The position numbers and the translations under genes are program-made. Source: 40CM-2-70-7 sp035279865 (lineage in GTDB: Bacteria > Gemmatimonadota > Gemmatimonadetes > Gemmatimonadales > GWC2-71-9). Taken from it: a stretch of 7,912 nucleotides of DNA. The notes under the pieces were generated by a model. The model saw nothing but the letters and a program-made list of their open reading frames with translations. It ran no database searches and was not told the origin of the DNA. The DNA lies in NCBI GenBank assembly GCA_035279865.1, contig DATEGY010000181.1, positions 1 to 7,912 on the forward strand. Reading direction: 5' to 3'. Positions 1-5,888 of this stretch are shown piece after piece (position 1 is the stretch's first letter; every line of letters begins with the position of its first letter).

Positions 1-1
1 C

Positions 2-985
2 GATACGCAGACACTGGCGGCGGAGCGCGGGACCTGGGAGGACAGCCTGCAGGAGCGGCGGATCGCCCTCGCGGAGCTCGAGGGAGCGACGGAGGGGGCG
101 GAGGGAGCCGTGGCCGAAGCCGAAGCGGGCGTGGCCGACGCCGAACGCGTCCTGAACGAGTCCCGGACCGCCCTCGATGCCCTGGGGGATGAGGCGCACC
201 GCCTCGAAGTCGAGCGGACCGAAGTCGAGGGCCGGAAGCGCGGGCTCGCGGAGCGCGTGGAGGTCGAGTGGAAGAAGCCGCTGGATCAGCTCCTGACCGA
301 CGCTCCCGAGGTGGAGGGCGACCTGGAGTGGCTCCGCGCCGAGAACGAGCGGCTGAAGAGCGCCATCGAACAGGTGGGACCCGTCAACGCCCTGGCGGTC
401 GAGGAGCATGCCGAGGAGGTCAAGCGCCTCGAGTTCCTGATGACGCAGCGGGATGACCTCGTGGCGGCCCGGTCGTCGCTGCAGCAGGCGGCCCGGGAGA
501 TCGACCAGACCGCGAAGACCCTGTTCCTCGAGTCGTTCGGCAAGGTCCGCGAGAACTTCCGCAGCGTCTTCCAGACGCTCTTCGGCGGCGGGGAGTGCGA
601 CGTGCGCCTCGCCAATGAGGACGAACCCCTCGAGTCCGAGATCGAGATCCATGCGGCGCCGCGCGGCAAGCGGACCCAGCGGATTCACCTGCTCTCGTCG
701 GGCGAGCGGACGCTGGTGGCGGTGTCCCTGCTCTTCTCGATCTTCCTGACCCGTCCCAGCCCCTTCTGCCTCCTGGACGAGGTGGATGCGCCGCTGGACG
801 ACGCCAACGTCGGCCGCTACGTCCGTCTCCTGTCCGAGTTCAAGAGCTCGACGCAGTTCATCGTCATCACCCACAACCCCCGCACCATGCAGGCCGCCGA
901 CGCCGTCTACGGGGTGACCATGCAGGAGCCGGGCGTCTCCACCATCGTGGGTGTGCGGCTGGGACAGCTCGAGCGCACCGCCTGA
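2..985 (+). CDS. smc: Chromosome segregation protein SMC, C-terminal part (5' end outside window)
   Basis: SMC is the ATPase core of the bacterial condensin-like complex (with ScpA and ScpB) that organises and helps segregate the chromosome. The frame is open from base 2, so the gene enters from the left; a GTG at 110 lies inside the coiled coil and is not the start. The visible 327 residues begin with a charged, heptad-rich stretch (about 1-110), the end of the returning coiled-coil arm. The C-terminal head follows: IEQVGPVNALAVEE near the arm-head junction, LFGGGECDVRL, the ABC signature LSSGERTL (bases 692-715), Walker B FCLLDEVDAPLDD with Asp-Glu at 776-781, and the switch His in ITHN (872-874). 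It ends with the family tail YGVTMQEPGVS. The N-terminal Walker A half and hinge are not in the window. The signature reads LSSGE where most SMCs have LSGGE; a small residue at this place is probably tolerated. The stop overlaps the proposed start of the next gene. Confidence 0.95.
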   Translation, partial: DTQTLAAERGTWEDSLQERRIALAELEGATEGAEGAVAEAEAGVADAERVLNESRTALDALGDEAHRLEVERTEVEGRKRGLAERVEVEWKKPLDQLLTDAPEVEGDLEWLRAENERLKSAIEQVGPVNALAVEEHAEEVKRLEFLMTQRDDLVAARSSLQQAAREIDQTAKTLFLESFGKVRENFRSVFQTLFGGGECDVRLANEDEPLESEIEIHAAPRGKRTQRIHLLSSGERTLVAVSLLFSIFLTRPSPFCLLDEVDAPLDDANVGRYVRLLSEFKSSTQFIVITHNPRTMQAADAVYGVTMQEPGVSTIVGVRLGQLERTA

Positions 986-3270
986 CCTCCAGGGCCGTCC
1001 GGGCCGTCCGGGGACTGGTCCTCGGCACCTTGCTGGCGGGCGGTGCCGCCCAGGCCCAACGCCCGGCGGTCTCCCCGCCGCTCGCCCGTGCCTGGTCGCG
1101 GGATTCCACGTTCACGGTCTGGTTGTTCGTTCACCCCCGGGTCCCCCTCGACGAGGCGGCGAACCGGGCGGCGACCGCGGGTGCGACGATACGGCACACG
1201 AGCCGCTGGCTCCACGCGCTGAGCGTCACGGGTTCGACCGGGGCACTGCGGCTCCTCGCGCAGGATCCGTTTTTTCAGCGGATCCAGCCCCTCGGCCGCT
1301 GGCGCGTGCGTCCGGGCCCCGACCCCACGCGTGTCCTCTCCCCGTCGGGGATCTTCGCCCTCGACACGTGCGGTCCCGCGGGTGATCCGACGTACGGACC
1401 GTCCGAGATGCCCTACCGCCAGCTCAATATCCGGGGGCTCGCGGACCAGGGTATCGACGGCACCGGCGTCCGCATCGCCATCTTCGACGCCGGGTTCAAC
1501 ACGCTGAACCCCGCGTTCTCCGGAGTCATTGTCACGGCGCAACACGACTTCGTCTTCGGGGATTCGGTGGTGCGGAATCAGCCCAACGACTCCCTCCTCC
1601 TCGATCCCCAGTTCCATGGGACCGCCGTGTGGTCCTTGTTCGCGGGCTCGATTCCGGGACGTCTGGTGGGCATCGCGCGCGGCGCCTCGTACCTGCTCGC
1701 CAAGACCGAGGATGTCCGCTCCGAGACCCGCGTCGAAGAGGACAATTATGTCGCGGCCCTCGAATGGGCGGACTCGATCGGCGTCGACATCGTGTCCTCG
1801 AGCCTCGGCTACCTGGCCTTCGACAACGGATTCAGCTACACGCCGGGCCAGCTGAACGGCGACGTCGCGGTCACCTCCGTGGCGGCGGAAAGCGCCTCCG
1901 CGCACGGGGTCCTCGTGGTGACGGCGGCGGGCAACGGCGGACCGGGGTTCCGGACGCTCGTGACGCCGGGCGACGCCAAGTCGGTCATCACCGCAGGAGC
2001 CGAGGATTCGGCGGGCAACATCGCGTCATTCTCCTCCCGCGGACCCACGGCCGACGGCCGCCTGAAGCCCGATCTGACCGCTCCCGGCGTCCTCGTCTGC
2101 ACCGTGACGGGCACGGGAACAATGGGCCGGTTGAACGGCACGTCGTTCGCCACGCCGATCCTGGCGGCCGCCGCCGCGCTCGTAAAACAGCTCCAGCCAT
2201 CCCTCGGGCCGGTCGCCCTGCGGGCCGCCCTCCGCCGATACGCCACCAATGCCCAGTCGCCCGATTCGATTCGCGGCTGGGGCCGGCCCAACGTAACGGC
2301 CTCCGGCCTGTTCGCCGCCGGCGTGACGGCCCTTTCGCCGCTGCCCCCGAAGCTCACATCGGTGAACCCGTTGTTCAGCTGGACCGTCGGGTCTACTCCG
2401 GGGTTCGCGGGGCCGGTCAGCTACCGGCTCCTCATCGGTCGCGACTCGCTGTTTACGAAGCCCCTGCTGGACACGCTGATGGGGAGCGCCACGCAGTATC
2501 AGTCGACGCGGCCCTTCAAGCCGGGCGCCCCGCTCTTCTGGCGCGTGGACGCGTCCGTCACCGGGGCATCGGCCACCACCGGGGCCGTCGGTCCCATCGT
2601 GGTGCCCCCCTGGGCCACCCTCCTCACGCTCAGCGACACCGCCGGCGTGACGACCGACTCGACCCAGCCCACGTTCGTCTGGACCGTGCCCCAGATCAGG
2701 CCCCCGCTGGCCGCATTTTCCTTCGACTTTCAGGTGTTCCGGGTGAACCAGAGCTTCGCGGTGTACGGGGCGGCCGGGCTGACCGACACGGCGTTCCGGA
2801 TTCCCATCGCCCTGGAGAAGAACACGGCGTACACCTGGGCCGTCGTCACACATGCCGGATCGGACACCAGCCGGTCCGCCTCCGCCGGCGTGTTCCTCAT
2901 TCTCGACGACTCCGCGCCGCAGGCCACGCTGCTCTATCAGAACTTCCCCAACCCGTTCCCGGCCGTGGGCCGGGACTCGACGTGCATCTGGTTCGATCTC
3001 GCGACGCCGGGTGAAACGGAGCTGCAGATCCTCGACCTTCGGGGCGGCGTGATCCGGCGGATCATTCCCAATGGGTCGCTCTCGGGCGTCCTGACGCCGG
3101 GCCGCTATGGCCGGGGGGTCCTGGGCGGCGCCGCGTGTGACCCGCAGCTCAGCTGGGATGGGCACGCGGACGACGGGCGCTTCGTGCCTGCGGGGGTATA
3201 CATCCTGAGACTGCGGAGCGGGCAGACCCTGCTGTACAAGCGCCTGGTATTCCTGGGACGGCGGCACTGA
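982..3270 (+). CDS. Secreted S8 (subtilisin-like) serine peptidase with FN3-like modules and FlgD-Ig/T9SS-type C-terminal domain
   Basis: This is an exported endopeptidase of the subtilase family; its substrate is unknown. From a CTG start at 982 it has 762 residues. There is a signal peptide (RAVRAVR, then GLVLGTLLAGGAA, likely cut after AQA, residue 25), an I9-like propeptide region (about 30-120), and a catalytic domain (about 145-440). The triad is complete: Asp169 in IAIFDAGFN, His212 in FHGTAVW, Ser388 in NGTSFATP, with oxyanion Asn318 in TAAGNGG. Two beta-rich, FN3-like segments follow (about 445-545 and 548-645). A terminal domain from 651 opens with LYQNFPNPFP and contains LSWDGHADDGRFVPAGVY, as in FlgD-Ig/type-IX sorting tails. 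The catalytic domain resembles Bacteroidetes peptidases secreted by T9SS (family knowledge). The only ATG/GTG/TTG near the 5' end is TTG 1030, which would leave MLAGGAAQAQ, with no basic region and too short to act as a signal. CTG 982 shares CTGA with the smc stop; a rare start, so the exact 5' end is uncertain. Cys668 and Cys719 could pair in the tail. Confidence 0.9.
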   Translation: MTSRAVRAVRGLVLGTLLAGGAAQAQRPAVSPPLARAWSRDSTFTVWLFVHPRVPLDEAANRAATAGATIRHTSRWLHALSVTGSTGALRLLAQDPFFQRIQPLGRWRVRPGPDPTRVLSPSGIFALDTCGPAGDPTYGPSEMPYRQLNIRGLADQGIDGTGVRIAIFDAGFNTLNPAFSGVIVTAQHDFVFGDSVVRNQPNDSLLLDPQFHGTAVWSLFAGSIPGRLVGIARGASYLLAKTEDVRSETRVEEDNYVAALEWADSIGVDIVSSSLGYLAFDNGFSYTPGQLNGDVAVTSVAAESASAHGVLVVTAAGNGGPGFRTLVTPGDAKSVITAGAEDSAGNIASFSSRGPTADGRLKPDLTAPGVLVCTVTGTGTMGRLNGTSFATPILAAAAALVKQLQPSLGPVALRAALRRYATNAQSPDSIRGWGRPNVTASGLFAAGVTALSPLPPKLTSVNPLFSWTVGSTPGFAGPVSYRLLIGRDSLFTKPLLDTLMGSATQYQSTRPFKPGAPLFWRVDASVTGASATTGAVGPIVVPPWATLLTLSDTAGVTTDSTQPTFVWTVPQIRPPLAAFSFDFQVFRVNQSFAVYGAAGLTDTAFRIPIALEKNTAYTWAVVTHAGSDTSRSASAGVFLILDDSAPQATLLYQNFPNPFPAVGRDSTCIWFDLATPGETELQILDLRGGVIRRIIPNGSLSGVLTPGRYGRGVLGGAACDPQLSWDGHADDGRFVPAGVYILRLRSGQTLLYKRLVFLGRRH
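992..1009 (+). repeat. Perfect 9-bp tandem repeat GGGCCGTCC x2 at the smc/S8 junction
   Basis: GGGCCGTCC occupies 992-1000 and 1001-1009 with no spacer. Being 9 bases it keeps the frame, and in the S8 frame it yields RAV-RAV, doubling the positive charge in front of the hydrophobic core. It lies upstream of TTG 1030, within the part that is coding only if translation starts at CTG 982. Confidence 0.65.
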
Positions 3271-3282
3271 CGAGAGCTTGTC

Positions 3283-3312
3283 TTGACGGCCTTCCCGTTT
3301 CCTAGGGAGTAT
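3283..3312 (+). promoter_or_regulatory. Possible sigma70-type promoter for aroF-lolA
   Basis: In the only real gap of the + strand set, TTGACG (3283-3288, 5 of 6 to TTGACA) is followed after 18 bases by GAGTAT (3307-3312, 3 of 6 to TATAAT). Transcription would begin near 3319, leaving a short leader that still contains the GGAG ribosome binding site at 3327. The arrangement is plausible, but the -10 is weak, so this is only a candidate. The TTG of the -35 is in frame with aroF and could be mistaken for its start. Confidence 0.3.
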
Positions 3313-3326
3313 TCGGGACCAGATCC

Positions 3327-3330
3327 GGAG
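3327..3330 (+). promoter_or_regulatory. Ribosome binding site that decides the aroF start
   Basis: GGAG lies 6 bases before the TTG at 3337. The TTG at 3283 has only a weak GAGAG upstream, and for the ATG at 3349 this GGAG would be 18 bases away, so TTG 3337 is the best-served start. Confidence 0.6.
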
Positions 3331-3336
3331 AGACTT

Positions 3337-4377
3337 TTGCTGATCGTCATGCGACATGGGGCCACGGACGCGGAGGTACAGCGCGTGGTCGCCGTGATTC
3401 AGGAAATGGGTTACCAGGCCCAGGCCATGCCCGGGGCCCAGCGCACCGCCGTCGGTCTCATCGGGAACGACGGTCGCGTGGACGCCTCGCGTCTCGAGGG
3501 CCTGCCGGGGGTCACCGAAGTCATCCACGTCTCCAAGCCCTACAAGCAGGTGAGCCGGGAGTGGAAGAGCGAGTCGACGGTGGTGCACTTCCCCAATGGC
3601 GTCACCGTGGGCGGCACCGACGTCATCGCCATCGCCGGCCCGTGCTCCGTCGAGAACGAGCGGCAGATCATCGAGACCGCGAAGCTGGTGAAGGAAGCGG
3701 GCGCCACCATACTCCGGGGCGGTGCCTTCAAGCCCCGCAGCTCCCCCTATTCGTTTCAGGGACTGGGGCGCCCGGCACTCCGGTTTCTCGAGAAGGCACG
3801 GGCGGAAACGGGTCTCCTGGTCTGCACCGAAGCAATGGACATCGAGGGGGTGGGCTGGATCTCTGAAATGGCCGACATCGTGCAGATCGGCGCCCGGAAC
3901 ATGCAGAACTATTCTCTGCTCAAAGCCGCGGGCCGGTGCGGCAAGCCGGTGCTCCTCAAGCGCGGCATGGCAGCCACCATCACGGAGCTGCTCCTTTCGG
4001 CCGAGTATCTCCTGGCCGAGGGCAATGCCGACGTGATCCTGTGCGAACGCGGCGTGCGGGGCTTCGACCCCATCACGCGGAACCTCTTCGACCTGACGGC
4101 GATCCCGGTGGTACACAAGCTGTCGCATCTGCCCATCATCGCCGACCCGTCGCATGGCACCGGACTCCGCGACCAGGTGCTCCCCATGGCCCGCGCGGCG
4201 GTGGCCGCCGGAGCCGACGGGATCATCGTCGAGGTGCACCCCGCACCGGATCAGGCGCTGTCTGACGGCGCGCAGTCGCTCTTCCCCAAGCAGTTCGCCC
4301 AACTGATGAAAGAGGTCCGCGTCATCGCCGAAGTGACGGGCCGGCGGATGGCGGAACCGGCGTCGGTGAATGCCTGA
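3337..4377 (+). CDS. aroF: 3-deoxy-7-phosphoheptulonate (DAHP) synthase, type I-beta with N-terminal ferredoxin-like regulatory domain
   Basis: This cytoplasmic enzyme condenses phosphoenolpyruvate with erythrose 4-phosphate to DAHP, the first step of the shikimate pathway to Phe, Tyr and Trp. From TTG 3337 it has 346 residues. The N-terminal domain (about 1-70; MLIVMRHGATDAEVQ onward) matches the small ferredoxin-like domain of the Thermotoga maritima type, through which Phe/Tyr feedback acts in characterised members. The (beta/alpha)8 barrel follows: IAGPCSVE, RGGAFKPRSSPYSFQG (Lys132, Arg134), QIGARNMQN, PVLLKRGM, ILCERGVRGFD, ADPSHGTG, VEVHPAPDQALSDG. The metal ligands are all present: Cys103, His273, Glu299, Asp310. 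As I recall the T. maritima enzyme (C102, H272, E298, D309), each sits one position later, which supports this start over TTG 3283 (18 residues longer) and ATG 3349. The gene lies 66 bp after the S8 gene and overlaps lolA by 8 bp, so translation of lolA is probably coupled to it. The symbol is the usual one for this family; aroG or aroA are used in some genomes. Confidence 0.95.
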   Translation: MLIVMRHGATDAEVQRVVAVIQEMGYQAQAMPGAQRTAVGLIGNDGRVDASRLEGLPGVTEVIHVSKPYKQVSREWKSESTVVHFPNGVTVGGTDVIAIAGPCSVENERQIIETAKLVKEAGATILRGGAFKPRSSPYSFQGLGRPALRFLEKARAETGLLVCTEAMDIEGVGWISEMADIVQIGARNMQNYSLLKAAGRCGKPVLLKRGMAATITELLLSAEYLLAEGNADVILCERGVRGFDPITRNLFDLTAIPVVHKLSHLPIIADPSHGTGLRDQVLPMARAAVAAGADGIIVEVHPAPDQALSDGAQSLFPKQFAQLMKEVRVIAEVTGRRMAEPASVNA

Positions 4378-5038
4378 GTCGGTGAGACGGTTAGTTGTTC
4401 GTCGGTTAGTGGCTTCCACGCTGTTCCTGATTCCCGGCGCGTTGGTCGCTCAGAACCCGTTCGCGGTCCTGGCGCGCGCCCGCGCGGCGTACGACACCAT
4501 TCACACGCTTCGTGCCGATTTCATCCAGATCGTGGATAACCCCATGGTCGGCGCTCCCGACACGACGCGAGGGGTGCTGTACCAGGAGCCTCCTTCCCGC
4601 TTCACCATGAACTTCACGCACCCGAAGCACGACCGGATTCTGTCGGACGGGAAGTATCTCTGGGTCTACACACCCAGCACGACGCCCGGTCAGGTCATCC
4701 GCACGCCACTTCCCTCGAATGGGGGCACGGGTCCCAATCTCATCGGCCAGTTCGTCGAGCACTCGGAAGAGCGGTACCGTGCCCGCTTCCTGCGCACGGA
4801 TTCGACGGCCGCGGGCGTGACGGACGTGATCCACCTCGAGCCGATCAAGACCGATCAGCCATACACGGCAGCAGACCTCACCATCGGGCGGGCGGGACTG
4901 GTCACCAGGCTGGAGATCACGGAGACGTCAGGGCAGCGGCGGATCTTGATCTTTTCGAAGCACCAGCTGAACGGGAAACTGTCGGGCGGGACCTTCCGGT
5001 TCACTCCCGGGGCGGGAGTACGGGTGGTAGATCAGTAG
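4370..5038 (+). CDS. lolA: Outer membrane lipoprotein carrier protein LolA
   Basis: LolA is the periplasmic chaperone that takes lipoproteins from the LolCDE ABC transporter in the inner membrane and hands them to the outer membrane receptor. The 222-residue product has a Sec-type signal peptide: basic RRLVVRR (6-12), a hydrophobic core to about residue 25, and likely cleavage after Ala27 (ALVA/QNPF). The mature part follows the family closely: IHTLRADFIQ (44-53), GVLYQEPPSRFTM (68-80), ILSDGKYLWVYTP (90-102), and the final strand GTFRFTPGAGVRVVDQ (207-222), comparable to the end of E. coli LolA. Length is normal. The ATG lies inside the end of aroF (ATGCCTGA) and has no good separate ribosome binding site, so it is probably translated by coupling; GTG 4382 is a possible alternative start that keeps the signal peptide. 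Two rare TTA leucine codons fall in a repeated segment of the signal peptide. The last 38 bp overlap the oppositely directed DUF2520 gene. No LolB is visible; many non-proteobacteria lack it. Confidence 0.9.
   Translation: MPESVRRLVVRRLVASTLFLIPGALVAQNPFAVLARARAAYDTIHTLRADFIQIVDNPMVGAPDTTRGVLYQEPPSRFTMNFTHPKHDRILSDGKYLWVYTPSTTPGQVIRTPLPSNGGTGPNLIGQFVEHSEERYRARFLRTDSTAAGVTDVIHLEPIKTDQPYTAADLTIGRAGLVTRLEITETSGQRRILIFSKHQLNGKLSGGTFRFTPGAGVRVVDQ
4388..4410 (+). repeat. Short direct repeat CGGTTAGT in the lolA signal-peptide region
   Basis: CGGTTAGT occurs at 4388-4395 and again at 4403-4410, exactly 15 bases (five codons) apart. Widened by two bases, 9 of 10 match. It encodes RRLVV followed by RRLVA, doubling the basic part of the signal peptide. 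Confidence 0.6.
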
Positions 5039-5882
5039 CAAGCGCGTCAGCCACCCGCTGCGCGGTCTCGTCGTCCATCCCGTTCTTCCGCGCCAGCTCC
5101 AGCGCCGCGCGGCCCAGCATCTGATACAACCGCGCATCGTCGAGCGTGAGCGCACTCAGGTGCCGCAGGATGGTGTCCGTGTCCCCCCGCGCGACGGGCC
5201 CTGTGAGGACGTTCCGCGGGTCTCCCGCCAGCAGGTTGGTGATGGTGCCGCGCACGAGGGGTGACAGCGCCGCCCACGCCTCGTCGTCCGGCAGACCGGC
5301 ATGCCGCAAGAGCCGCTGGGCGATGGCTTCCACGACTACCAGATAGTTGGATGCGAACACCGCGCCGGCGTGGTACAGGATCTTCGCCTTGCCGGTGATC
5401 CGGAATGGCTTCATCCCCACCGCACGAGCAAGGCCCTCGGCCGTCTCCATCGCCGCCGGACTGCCTTCCACCGCCGCCCAGGCGCCCTTGAAGCGCTCCG
5501 GCGCGACCTCGGGATCGTTGATGGTCTGCAGGGGATGCAGGGAGCCGAGGGCCGCCCGGGTCGGCACCAAGGCCGACAGGGCCTCCTGGCCGAGGACGCC
5601 CGAGCAGTGCAGCACCGTCTGCCCCGCGTTGACACCCCGGGTAGCCCACAGCTGCTGGGCGACCGGGTGGATGCGCCCGTCAGGGACGGCGAGGATCAGG
5701 ACGTCGAGTCCCGACACCCAGCCGGCATCGGGACCCTCGGGAGCGACCGTGAGCGAGAGCGGTGCGGGAACTGAAACGGGACGCCGGCTGATCAGACGGA
5801 CACCGCGGCCGGCGCGGGAAAGGGCCAGAGCGAGACCGGCCCCTACCCGCCCCGCCCCGATCACCCCGACCACGCCGCCCAC
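5001..5882 (-). CDS. DUF2520 family protein with N-terminal NAD(P)-binding Rossmann fold
   Basis: The 293-residue protein has the layout of DUF2520 (COG5495) proteins: an N-terminal Rossmann domain like that of pyrroline-5-carboxylate reductase or F420-dependent NADP reductase, then an all-helical domain. What I see: the dinucleotide motif VIGAGRVG (Gly9, Gly11, Gly14), a basic SRR after the second strand (32-34, which suggests NADP over NAD), DVLILAVPDGRI, VLHCSGVLG, GSLHPLQTI, YHAGAVFASNYLV in a long helix, and LTGPVARGD. No signal peptide or membrane segment, so cytoplasmic. No reaction is established for the family as far as I know. The GTG start is 6 bp after the S41 stop and has no clear ribosome binding site, so translation is probably coupled; GTG three codons later is an alternative. 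The final 12 residues (ATDLPPVLPPRE) are read antisense through the end of lolA and look dispensable. It is probably the last gene of tmk-S41-DUF2520. Confidence 0.85.
   Translation of the reverse strand: MGGVVGVIGAGRVGAGLALALSRAGRGVRLISRRPVSVPAPLSLTVAPEGPDAGWVSGLDVLILAVPDGRIHPVAQQLWATRGVNAGQTVLHCSGVLGQEALSALVPTRAALGSLHPLQTINDPEVAPERFKGAWAAVEGSPAAMETAEGLARAVGMKPFRITGKAKILYHAGAVFASNYLVVVEAIAQRLLRHAGLPDDEAWAALSPLVRGTITNLLAGDPRNVLTGPVARGDTDTILRHLSALTLDDARLYQMLGRAALELARKNGMDDETAQRVADALATDLPPVLPPRE
5003..5019. other. Perfect hairpin in the convergent gene overlap; possible weak bidirectional terminator
   Basis: ACTCCCG (5003-5009) and CGGGAGT (5013-5019) form a 7-bp perfect stem with a 3-base loop, inside the lolA/DUF2520 overlap and touching the DUF2520 stop. 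Neither side is followed by a T-run, so it is not a textbook intrinsic terminator. A stem this size can arise by chance in GC-rich DNA; its position is the only argument for a role. Confidence 0.25.
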
Positions 5883-5888
5883 GGTGGG

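Noticed and set aside
1263..1285. 7-bp inverted repeat GGATCCG / CGGATCC with a loop holding six Ts in the S8 gene
   Set aside because: The T-run is in the loop, not after the stem, so it is not a terminator; it codes for DPFFQRI in the propeptide region and no regulatory role is supported.
907..1905. Open frame on the minus strand (about 332 codons) opposite the end of smc and the S8 gene
   Set aside because: Low-complexity Arg/Gly/Asp-rich product; it is the shadow of conserved protein sequence on the other strand.
2957..2975. Perfect 8-bp stem TCCCGGCC / GGCCGGGA with a 3-base loop inside the S8 gene, at the start of the C-terminal domain
   Set aside because: About one such stem is expected by chance in a GC-rich window of this size, and it encodes ordinary protein sequence (PFPAVGRD).
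3271..3336. Search for a riboswitch or Trp/Tyr attenuator in front of DAHP synthase
   Set aside because: The gap is only 66 bp with no leader peptide, no alternative stems and no T-run; there is no room for a known regulatory RNA.
4370..4414. Possible twin-arginine (Tat) signal in LolA because of the two RR pairs
   Set aside because: The motif lacks the expected Ser/Thr before and Phe-Leu-Lys after the arginine pair; LolA is a Sec substrate in known cases.
2026..4419. Very long open frame on the minus strand (about 797 codons) across the S8 gene, aroF and the start of lolA
   Set aside because: It lies antisense to three well-supported genes, its product is rich in Arg, Gly, His and Pro with no recognisable domain, and long antisense frames are expected in GC-rich coding DNA.
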